A stretch of DNA of 47,247 nucleotides, from contig CAZEON010000003.1 of NCBI GenBank assembly GCA_964513975.1, positions 1 through 47,247 on the forward strand. The letters run 5' to 3'. The notes under the pieces are model-generated. The model did no database searches. It saw only the letters and a list, made by a program, of their open reading frames with translations, and had not been told where the DNA came from. This document shows, piece after piece, positions 40,500-47,247 of the stretch. This stretch comes from CAZVBV01 sp964513975. GTDB taxonomy: Bacteria; Patescibacteriota; Gracilibacteria; UBA4473. Numbering within the stretch: the first letter of the stretch is position 1; each line of letters opens with the position of its first letter. A program made the position numbers and the translations under genes.

Positions 40500-42161
40500 T
40501 CAATTCGCGCCCTCTCCAAAACATTTCTCACAATGCACCTTTTCTGGGCGATCCGGAGCGAGTGTCGTTTTGAGCTTTGTAGAACATTTAATGCAGGCAC
40601 GATCAAAAAGTTGTCGAGGATTTCGCAAATTCATGCGATCGGCATGACGACATTCAAAACATTTGTGGGGAATCGGAAGCCCCATCGTTTTATAAAATTT
40701 TAATTCGGGTCGTTGTATTTGATAATTTTTTTTACATTGTGTGCATGCAAAAATTTCCACAACTACGTCATTTTCTGTTTCTTTTATTGTTTCTGGGAAA
40801 GGAATACTGGCTGGTTGATAATCTCGTTCATCTTCATCCTTCCACTTCCAACCATTCTTGAGGGCTTCTTCCTTTTTAACAGGAAAATATTCTTGCGCAT
40901 TTGTTTCGTTGTACGCCACGGGAGACATTGTAATCGGGAAAAATTCCCCCCACTCTCTCGTTTTTTTCATGTGGTCGATGATTTTGTCTCGCAATTTTTC
41001 GTATTCCTCCTTCGTGTATTGTTTGTTAAAAATACAATATTCTGCGTGCTTCAACCCTACGCACCCAAAGCAGTTTCGAGAATTATTGATACAGAGTTTT
41101 GAATATAGAATGTCGTGACACCCCATCCAAACCTGATCTGAAAAAACAACATTCTGAACCCCGGCTCCAATTTCATGGTTGTCACAACAAAAAGCAACTC
41201 CTTCTTTGGAGCCGAATGCGGTCATGTCGTAAGTGTTTTTAATGTTTCGAGAATTGTAAACCCATTTGCAGTCTTGCGCGTTATTAACATCATAACATTC
41301 ATCACATCGCTGAGTATTGTTAAGGTATTCTCCTGTTGAATCTTCATTCTGAACCCCTGTGAGAAATTTATGCGGATCTTTTTGCGAAAAGGTTTGGAAG
41401 TCTTGACGCATTTTTTGGAGTCCTGCAAACGTCGAAAGTGTTACACCTTTTACCCTTTCCTCGTATTCTTCTTTGGTGCATTTTTGATTGAGAAAGTAGT
41501 ACTGCTTATTCCTCAAATTCACACATCCAAAACAATTCGAACACCCGATACAATTTTTTAAAAACCATGAATCGTGACAGGTTTTACAGTTTTGAGAAAA
41601 TTTGAGTTCATAGCAATTCGTACAATCGATACATTCATAACAGAGTTCACAATTCGTTATATGCGCACAATCACTACAGAAGCGAGAATCGAAAATATAA
41701 CAACTGTACCAACAAGATTCGTTGTAATCTGCCTCAAAAATAAGATAGCAATTTTTACACCATCCGCATTGATTTACAAATTCGCAGTTTTGATTTTTGA
41801 CTACTGACCTGGCGAGCTGGGGAACGCTATTCATCAGTGCTTCGAATTGCGGGAAAAATGGTTTTGTAAAATCAAAATCACGTCCATATTCCAATGGGTC
41901 CCAGTTGTCGGAATACCAGTATTCTGGGTCATAAACAGGAAATTGCGCTCGCCCTTTTTCATACACAGAGAGAATCTGTTTTCCGCTTCCCTCGCAGGTT
42001 CGGCGATAAAGATTTCGCTCATTTCTCCATGACAAACGACGCCGCTGCCTTTCTTCCCCGCAAAGCGTTGGGGCCGAAATTCCCATGGTTTCATAAAATG
42101 CAAGATCACTATCTGTAATCTCAAACGATTTTCCTGACACTTTGCATTTACGAACTTCCAT
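40500..42161 (-). CDS. Cys-rich zinc-ribbon/CxxC-repeat protein, paralogue 1
   Basis: 553 residues with about 41 cysteines (counted by hand). Both end ribbons are present: CKVSGKSFEITDSDLAFYET at the N-terminus and FACTQCKKNYQIQRPELKFY, CIKCSTKLKTTLAPDRPEKV, HCEKCFGE at the C-terminus. The core has regularly spaced CxxC pairs, e.g. RFCSDCAHITNCELCYECID and NCKTCHDSWFLKNCIGCSNC, which could stack as rungs of a solenoid or bind several metals. Two family modules (VNLRNKQYYFLNQKCTKEEY, VGLKHAEYCIFNKQYTKEEY). It follows dnaG by 33 bp, so it may share its transcript. The biochemical role is unknown. Confidence 0.8.
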   Translation of the reverse strand: MEVRKCKVSGKSFEITDSDLAFYETMGISAPTLCGEERQRRRLSWRNERNLYRRTCEGSGKQILSVYEKGRAQFPVYDPEYWYSDNWDPLEYGRDFDFTKPFFPQFEALMNSVPQLARSVVKNQNCEFVNQCGWCKNCYLIFEADYNESCWYSCYIFDSRFCSDCAHITNCELCYECIDCTNCYELKFSQNCKTCHDSWFLKNCIGCSNCFGCVNLRNKQYYFLNQKCTKEEYEERVKGVTLSTFAGLQKMRQDFQTFSQKDPHKFLTGVQNEDSTGEYLNNTQRCDECYDVNNAQDCKWVYNSRNIKNTYDMTAFGSKEGVAFCCDNHEIGAGVQNVVFSDQVWMGCHDILYSKLCINNSRNCFGCVGLKHAEYCIFNKQYTKEEYEKLRDKIIDHMKKTREWGEFFPITMSPVAYNETNAQEYFPVKKEEALKNGWKWKDEDERDYQPASIPFPETIKETENDVVVEIFACTQCKKNYQIQRPELKFYKTMGLPIPHKCFECRHADRMNLRNPRQLFDRACIKCSTKLKTTLAPDRPEKVHCEKCFGEGAN

Positions 42162-42194
42162 CGCCTTTCTCGATACTGTATTTTTAAGAAAAAA

Positions 42195-43859
42195 TCAAGT
42201 CGAAGACCCCTTTCCAAACCCTTTCGCATCTTTTAGACGCGCCTCTTTTTGTTTTACTTTTTGAAGTTTTTCAACCAGTTTCGTAAATTCCTGTTTCAAT
42301 ACATCATCTGCGATACTCGCTCCGTAGAGATTTTCTACAAATAGCTCCCAGCCCACTAATGTTTCTGTTTCTTCTTTTGAAAGATCTGTTCCAAGTATTT
42401 TCTTTTCGAGAATTTCTTTCTCTTGTCCGAAGAACAGATCGAGAACTTTTTCATTAATCTTCTCCTCGAAGTAGTTCCAATTCGAACTAATAAAGCCGGC
42501 AAAGAACTCCCCGTCGGTAAATTTTTTCGCTGAAACCACTTCCTCTTTTTTAGATACTGGACGCCGAACGTTTTTGAGAAATGTTACAAACTCATCTTCG
42601 ATAATTCCTTTTGCTCGTTTTGTTTTTTGGGCAATTCGTGACAAGATTTCATCTTTTTCAACTGGACGAAATACAAATTGAAGGAAGTGGAAAACCGAAT
42701 CGAGAAATTTTTTTTCTCCTTCGATTGATCCATCCAAATTTTTGAGTGCGAATTTTTCAAGAAGAAATTGAACGGCATTCTGCGCTCCACCAATAACTTC
42801 TTTGAGTTGTCCTGGGTCCTTTTGTGCGATTTCATCGAGATCTTTCTTCCCTGGGATGTCGATAATAAAGGGGTTCAACTCCATTTTGAGAATCATTTCT
42901 GTTGATCTGAGCGTTGCTTTTTTTCCGGCGAGATCAGAATCAAACGCGAGGTAAATATTTTTTGTCAGTCGTTTTATCAATCTCAAATGATCTTCTGTGA
43001 GCGATGTTCCGCAAGTTGCCACGCAGTTTTTAAATCCTGCAGAGTGAGTTGAAATCACGTCAAAATTTCCTTCTACCAAAATGACAGCATCTTTTTCACG
43101 GATAATTTTTCGTGCTCGATGAAGCCCGAAGAGTGTGGCACTCTTGTGATACACTGGGTTTTCTGGAGAGTTCACATATTTGGCTACTTTCTTTTCTCCT
43201 GATAAATCTCGTCCCGTGAACGCAATAATTTCTCCATTCTTTGGTTCAAAGATCGGGATCATCAATCGTCCATGGAATCTGTCCTGCATTTTCTTTCCTC
43301 CAAATTCTCGTTCAAACGCCACGCCAGATTGCGCAATCATATCTTGCGAGAACCCTGAATTGAGTAGGTGTTTTGTGAGTCCATCCTTGGCTGTTCCTCC
43401 AAATCCGAGCCACCACTCTTTTGCAATCTTGTTCGTAATCTTTCTGTTTTCAAGGTATTTCGTCGCTTTGTCTGATTTTTCAAGTTGGGTTTGGAAGTAT
43501 TCTCCCGCCTTTCTATGAAGCGCAAAGATGTCTTTCTTTTCTTCTCGAGACGGTCCTTTTTCTTTTTCGAAATCTTTCGGAACGTCCATTCCCGCATTAT
43601 CAGCCAGTACTTCCACCGCCTCCGCGAAGCTGAAGCCTTCTAGCTTTTCCAAGAAAGAAATCGCGTCCCCTCCTTCTGAAGATCCGAAGTCATACCAAAA
43701 TTGCTTGTCGGGAGACACACAAAAACTCGGTGTTCGCTCGTTCCGAAACGGAGATCGACACATGTAATTCTTCCCTGATTTTTTCAGCTCTGCGTACTTT
43801 CGAATAAGCTCGACAATGTCGGTTCTATTCTTGAGGTCTTCAATAAATCTATCGTTCAT
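42195..43859 (-). CDS. dnaG: DNA primase DnaG with replaced zinc ligands
   Basis: 554 residues, a normal length for a primase with a short C-terminal helicase-binding region. The start MNDRFIEDLKNRTDIVELIR is canonical. The CHC2-type zinc domain keeps its outline (SPFRNERTPSFCVSPDKQFW, YDFGSSEGGDAISFL), but the four ligand positions are S36, R39, D57 and S60 instead of C, H, C, C. The catalytic core is intact: the TOPRIM motifs VEGNFDVISTHSAGFKNCVA (E) and YLAFDSDLAGKKATLRS (DxD), plus GRLMIPIFEPKNGEIIAFTG. It makes RNA primers for replication. It is the first gene of the minus-strand run. Confidence 0.94.
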   Translation of the reverse strand: MNDRFIEDLKNRTDIVELIRKYAELKKSGKNYMCRSPFRNERTPSFCVSPDKQFWYDFGSSEGGDAISFLEKLEGFSFAEAVEVLADNAGMDVPKDFEKEKGPSREEKKDIFALHRKAGEYFQTQLEKSDKATKYLENRKITNKIAKEWWLGFGGTAKDGLTKHLLNSGFSQDMIAQSGVAFEREFGGKKMQDRFHGRLMIPIFEPKNGEIIAFTGRDLSGEKKVAKYVNSPENPVYHKSATLFGLHRARKIIREKDAVILVEGNFDVISTHSAGFKNCVATCGTSLTEDHLRLIKRLTKNIYLAFDSDLAGKKATLRSTEMILKMELNPFIIDIPGKKDLDEIAQKDPGQLKEVIGGAQNAVQFLLEKFALKNLDGSIEGEKKFLDSVFHFLQFVFRPVEKDEILSRIAQKTKRAKGIIEDEFVTFLKNVRRPVSKKEEVVSAKKFTDGEFFAGFISSNWNYFEEKINEKVLDLFFGQEKEILEKKILGTDLSKEETETLVGWELFVENLYGASIADDVLKQEFTKLVEKLQKVKQKEARLKDAKGFGKGSST

Positions 43860-43954
43860 AGGTCGGGGCGAACCTACTTCAAGTGTGATATTTTTTCAAG
43901 TTGATTGAAAGTTATTTGACGAGAAGTGAAAAAAGGTCTTTTATCTCTTCTGCC

Positions 43955-44176
43955 ATGACAAATATAGATTACTTTCTTCCTGAGACAAAGGTGTCTCTTT
44001 CAAAAGTCGACACGCTTCCTCCGATTAATCTTGAAGATCTTTTTAGTACTGAATATCTTCGAGTCATAGTCGAAGACAAAAAACAAAATCCTGTCCCAAA
44101 TAAAGATTTTTTAGTAGCTTTAGACAAAAGAATTCAATTTCTTCTCGACAAACGCAAAGGAGTGAGACAATTTTGA
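43955..44176 (+). CDS. small hypothetical protein
   Basis: 73 residues from the ATG at 43955, ending in TGA; the frame is open from 43901. The sequence (MTNIDYFLPETKVSLSKVDT, then FSTEYLRVIVEDKKQNPVPN) is soluble and has no recognisable motif. It lies between the divergent dnaG gene and rnpB. Similar small genes are often unique to a lineage; the open frame and its Lys/Asp-rich composition support it only moderately. Confidence 0.5.
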   Translation: MTNIDYFLPETKVSLSKVDTLPPINLEDLFSTEYLRVIVEDKKQNPVPNKDFLVALDKRIQFLLDKRKGVRQF

Positions 44177-44221
44177 CAGGAAAAATTCCTTGCCTTTTCT
44201 TCTCATTTTGGTACACACAAC

Positions 44222-44596
44222 ATGCTCTTTTTAACGTTGTCGCTTTCTTTTTTAAAAAAGAGGGAGGAAAGTCCGAGCCGCACGAAAAAACCTAGTATCG
44301 CTCACAGCGAATCCGTTTGTCTGCAAAGATAGATGAGGGAAAGTGGCACAGAAATTATACGACCTCGTTTTGCGAGGGGTCGGTGAAATATAAAGTACGT
44401 CATGTACTTTGTTGTAGTCTTGCAAAATTCTATAATGCTAAACCCACTGGGCGGAGAAGCGAGTGGCCTAAACTTCTTGAGTGATGTTTTTCTCACGTTT
44501 GAGAGAATGTTTAGTCTCGCCGATGACACTGTTTTGTAAAAAACAGGATCAGATAAATGACAGCATTTACAGAACTCGGCTTACCAAAAAGAGCAT
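44222..44596 (+). ncRNA. rnpB: RNase P RNA (bacterial)
   Basis: The diagnostic conserved regions are present: GAGGAAAGTCCGAGC near 44272 and GATAAATGAC...ACAGAACTCGGCTTAC near 44550-44585, with AAACCCACTGGGCGGAGAAG in the middle. The ends close a P1 helix: ATGCTCTTTT (44222-44231) pairs with AAAAGAGCAT (44587-44596). The RNA, about 375 nt, cleaves 5' leaders of pre-tRNAs together with RnpA, which is not in the window. The variable insert around 44380-44420 and 44480-44540 forms extra stems. Confidence 0.94.
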
Positions 44597-44647
44597 CCTT
44601 AGAATACAAACGTTGCAAACGGTTGGATTTTGGGGTACAAAAAAGTC

Positions 44648-45472
44648 ATGAAAATCCTATTGCTAGGGAAACACGGGATGTTGGGATCAGAATTCCTTAA
44701 ATTAATGGAGGAACAGAATTTTGATTTCCAAGCACCAACTCATCATGATCTGGATCTTTTGGACTTCAATGCCGTAGATCAGTTCTTGGCTCGCGAGTAC
44801 TTTGACCGCATTATTTACTGTGCTGCGTATACGGATGTAGAGAACGCCGAAACCGAGCGCGGAGGGTGTGAGCGGATGAATGTGGATGCTCTAAGAAATC
44901 TCCTCACCCACAAGCAATCAGTTATTCACTTTTCAACGGACTACGTTTTTTCTGCTCCCGGTAATATTGCAATTCCAGAAAATTATCCGCGCGAACCCTT
45001 GAATTTTTATGGCGAATCAAAGAAGCAGTCTGAAATTGTTTTGGAAACTTCGGGTGTTGATTTTTGGAATATTCGAACCTCATGGCTTTTTGGAATCGGA
45101 CGAGAGAATTTTTTGACGAAGATTTGGAGCGCGGCAAAAGAAAATGATGTCCTTGAAATTGTGGGAGATCAAATTGGGCGACCGACCTATGCGAAGGATT
45201 TGGCGAAATATGTCCTCGACAATTTTATTCTCAATAAACAAGAATCCGGACACTATCATCTACAAAATTCTGGCGACCCGGTGAGCTGGGCTGGATTTGC
45301 GCAGTATTTTTTGGATAAGAAAGGATGGGATGGGGAAGTGAAGATAATTTCCTCAGACGAACGGCGATACAAAGCAGAACGCCCAAAGAATTCTGTTTTT
45401 ATGAACACCAAACTTCCCGAAGGGCTCCGCGATTGGAAAGAAGCGGTCGACGAATTTATAGAAAGTATCTAA
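44648..45472 (+). CDS. rfbD: dTDP-4-dehydrorhamnose reductase (RmlD family)
   Basis: 274 residues from the ATG at 44648; a TTG 18 bp upstream is in frame but unlikely. The N-terminal NAD(P)-binding motif is ILLLGKHGMLGSEFLKL, with CAAYTDVENAE, the catalytic region FSTDYVFSA and YGESKKQSEIVL (Y-x-x-x-K), and IRTSWLFGIGRENF. It reduces dTDP-4-keto-rhamnose to dTDP-rhamnose, a precursor of cell-surface polysaccharide. The other rml genes are not nearby. It directly follows rnpB. The related sugar reductases in this family act on similar substrates, so the exact sugar is inferred. Confidence 0.88.
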   Translation: MKILLLGKHGMLGSEFLKLMEEQNFDFQAPTHHDLDLLDFNAVDQFLAREYFDRIIYCAAYTDVENAETERGGCERMNVDALRNLLTHKQSVIHFSTDYVFSAPGNIAIPENYPREPLNFYGESKKQSEIVLETSGVDFWNIRTSWLFGIGRENFLTKIWSAAKENDVLEIVGDQIGRPTYAKDLAKYVLDNFILNKQESGHYHLQNSGDPVSWAGFAQYFLDKKGWDGEVKIISSDERRYKAERPKNSVFMNTKLPEGLRDWKEAVDEFIESI

Positions 45473-45494
45473 ACTGGGGAAAATTTTACCTTTT

Positions 45495-47144
45495 ATGATG
45501 AAACAGTGGCTTAACAATTCGATTAACAAAGTAAAAAACGTTCGTTGGAAATTCTGGGAACGAAAAAAAACAAAACCCACAAAGGTGAAAAAACGACGAC
45601 TCCATTTGGGAGAAGTGTTCTTTTTGTTGTTGGCAATGTACCTCGTTGTTTCGCTGTGGCCCTTGCGCGACTTAGCCGTGAACGGTTTTCTCAGTGGACG
45701 AACTTTAATTGTCTTTACGAATGAAGCCGAGGCTCGACCTTGTGGAGGTTTTGTAACAGCTGTAGGAGAGATTCAACTCTTTCCCCCTGTTGTCCGATTC
45801 CGAAATGCATACGAAGTACATACTGATCTCGGAGAAGCACTGTTTCCGATGAACCGTGTTTCAAAAATGCAAAATTTCTGGGATTTGGGAACCTCCGCTG
45901 ATCTGGAAATATGCGCTGAAGATTTCAGAACCGCCTACCAATCCTATCGAGAAAAAACGATCGACCATGTGATACTCTTTGATCTCAAGACCGCTGAAGA
46001 AATCTTTGTACTCTTTGGAGACATGAAGCTCCACGAGCAAGATCTCAATGCCCGAACGCTCTTTGCAACACTTTCTCGTCTTGTTTCTGATGTTGACCGA
46101 CACAGCGAAGAAGCGCTTGCTGAACGCAAAGGACCTCTTTCAAGACTTGGGAAAAAGATGGTGTGGCGATCCTTGTTTAATCCTGCGATTCTTCCTCAAC
46201 TCACGCGAATTATTGAAGATAATTTTCAATCAGGACAAATATACTCTCCTGAGATTTCTCCTCAAATTCGTCCCGAACGAAATGACTTCGTTGTGACCGA
46301 GTGGAATTTAGGCGGCGGAAAAAGTTCTCGATTTTTACAAAAAACACTCAATGTTATTGCTCGCGAGGTTCGCCCCAATAGTTGGGGAATCTTTGTTGAA
46401 TTAACAGTGCAACATGCAGGCGGAACAGACGAACCTCTCTCGCAAGATTGGAAGGGTGTCTTTGAAGTCCGAGCTCCAAAGTTCCTGGGGGTTGAACCTT
46501 TCTTTGCAGAAGCGGAAATTGAACCAGGACGAGCCTTCCGAAAACAATTCCTCTTTGAGTACGAAGGAAGTTTGAATGAGTTTTCTATCTTCCGCCCACG
46601 GGGACAAGAACTCTTCGCCAACGTTTCTATTTCGCTCTTCCCTCAAAAATCATTTCGAAAATCTTCATTCTCTTCTCATGAAAACGTAGGACACTTCTTG
46701 GGAGAGATTCCTTCTCCTCGGCGTACATTCCGATGGGTAACAACTGAAGACACCTTTTCACCTTTTGTAACACTTCATGAAATAATCTCTGTTGACCAAC
46801 TCTCTGTTGACCAACGGGTAAAATGGAAAGATTTATGGGGAGATACAAAGGGATCGTTCATCACTGTTGAGGTGCATTTCAATGAAATGGTTCAGCGCCA
46901 AGAAGAATTTTCTGCCAAGCTTGTTGATAAAAATATTGGACAAGAGGGGCGAAAGGAGAATCCCGAACTCGTGGTCGCGGATCTCTTAACGGACAAGAAA
47001 ACCCTTCTCTTGGGATACGTGCAAACAGAACGACAGGAAGGCGAACGATTCTCTCTTGAAATTTTGGGGATTGAAGATCTCCATGGAAATGAAATAATTA
47101 TGGCGCCTCGAACCATGATTGATCGACGGATTTCGATGCCGTAG
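45495..47144 (+). CDS. DUF4012 family membrane protein
   Basis: 549 residues. A basic N-terminus (KKTKPTKVKKRRL) precedes one hydrophobic segment (GEVFFLLLAMYLVVSLWPL), so most of the protein lies outside the membrane. The segment LIVFTNEAEARPCGGFVTAV fits the DUF4012 signature (N-x-A-E-x-R-x-x-G-G-F) found next to polysaccharide-synthesis genes. The remainder is beta-rich. The gene is 22 bp after rfbD and probably forms an operon with it, pointing to surface-glycan assembly or anchoring. The biochemical function of DUF4012 is not known. The stop is complete; 47145-47247 has no gene. Confidence 0.83.
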   Translation: MMKQWLNNSINKVKNVRWKFWERKKTKPTKVKKRRLHLGEVFFLLLAMYLVVSLWPLRDLAVNGFLSGRTLIVFTNEAEARPCGGFVTAVGEIQLFPPVVRFRNAYEVHTDLGEALFPMNRVSKMQNFWDLGTSADLEICAEDFRTAYQSYREKTIDHVILFDLKTAEEIFVLFGDMKLHEQDLNARTLFATLSRLVSDVDRHSEEALAERKGPLSRLGKKMVWRSLFNPAILPQLTRIIEDNFQSGQIYSPEISPQIRPERNDFVVTEWNLGGGKSSRFLQKTLNVIAREVRPNSWGIFVELTVQHAGGTDEPLSQDWKGVFEVRAPKFLGVEPFFAEAEIEPGRAFRKQFLFEYEGSLNEFSIFRPRGQELFANVSISLFPQKSFRKSSFSSHENVGHFLGEIPSPRRTFRWVTTEDTFSPFVTLHEIISVDQLSVDQRVKWKDLWGDTKGSFITVEVHFNEMVQRQEEFSAKLVDKNIGQEGRKENPELVVADLLTDKKTLLLGYVQTERQEGERFSLEILGIEDLHGNEIIMAPRTMIDRRISMP

Positions 47145-47211
47145 GAAAGCTGAAAAGTCTTAGGTTTTTCATTTTAAAATTGGAATAAGGTGGGCTGTGA
47201 GAGATATTTAG

Positions 47212-47247
47212 AGATTTTTCTGTGCACGAAAAAAGTCGGAAAAATCT
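47212..47247. repeat. inverted repeat at the window end
   Basis: AGATTTTTC near 47212 and GAAAAATCT at 47239-47247 are complementary around a 17-base loop. It could be part of a terminator or repeat cut by the window edge. Confidence 0.4.

Noticed and set aside
1..47247. UGA recoded to glycine (Gracilibacteria code)
   Set aside because: Conserved genes such as smpB end at TGA at the expected length, and coding regions are not interrupted by in-frame TGA.

Overview
The window looks like a chromosome segment of a small-genome bacterium of the Candidate Phyla Radiation (Patescibacteria). The best guess is a Peregrinibacteria-like lineage, held with low confidence because no rRNA is present. The clues are AT-rich DNA, genes that mostly lack clear Shine-Dalgarno sequences, very large LamG/FISUMP surface proteins, a conserved VirB4/TraG-like ATPase, a DUF4012 protein, three tandem extremely Cys-rich proteins, and a DnaG whose zinc ligands are replaced. 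TGA is used as a normal stop (for example smpB and the small gene ending at 44176), so the UGA=Gly code of Gracilibacteria/Absconditabacteria is excluded.

Region 1 (1-14.7 kb) is an accessory island, almost all on the minus strand. It begins with a phage-like fragment (an unknown partial gene and a terminase-small-subunit-like HTH protein). A nuclease cassette follows: a membrane TPR protein, a Cas4-like plus DEDD-like DUF2779 nuclease, and a small PD-(D/E)XK nuclease. Next come a DinD/BRO protein and a Gp37/Gp68 three-Cys protein with its partner TcmP. The island ends with an HTH regulator, a PLD-SNF2 helicase and a large DNA methyltransferase whose genes overlap. Short palindromes bracket these blocks and one lies inside the dinD-like gene.

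Region 2 (14.7-18.4 kb) holds three genes I cannot identify, one with a perfect internal 390-bp duplication. Three copies of a 173-bp repeat are interspersed; each carries the same minus-strand reading frame of about 45 codons ending at the same stop.

Region 3 (18.4-29.1 kb) is a surface-protein locus: a small secreted acidic protein, a 2123-residue LamG/CBM-like protein, and a 1013-residue LamG protein ending in a FISUMP (C-type-lectin-like) domain. The end of that domain looks like the variable region of a diversity-generating retroelement (DGR). A palindrome centred on AACCCGGGTT lies at both ends of this locus and in its middle, and palindromes cover the starts of both large genes.

Region 4 (29.1-34.6 kb) has an AbrB-like regulator with a 30-bp palindromic candidate operator, a CspA-type cold shock protein, a phosphomannomutase/phosphoglucomutase, a small unknown gene and a TraG/VirB4-like ATPase.

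Region 5 (34.6-47.2 kb) is mostly core: a minus-strand run dnaG, three Cys-rich paralogues, smpB, nrdR, adk, map and the ATPase gene, then on the plus strand a small unknown gene, RNase P RNA, a dTDP-4-dehydrorhamnose reductase and a DUF4012 protein. All coordinates, counts and alignments were made by eye; no database search was run.
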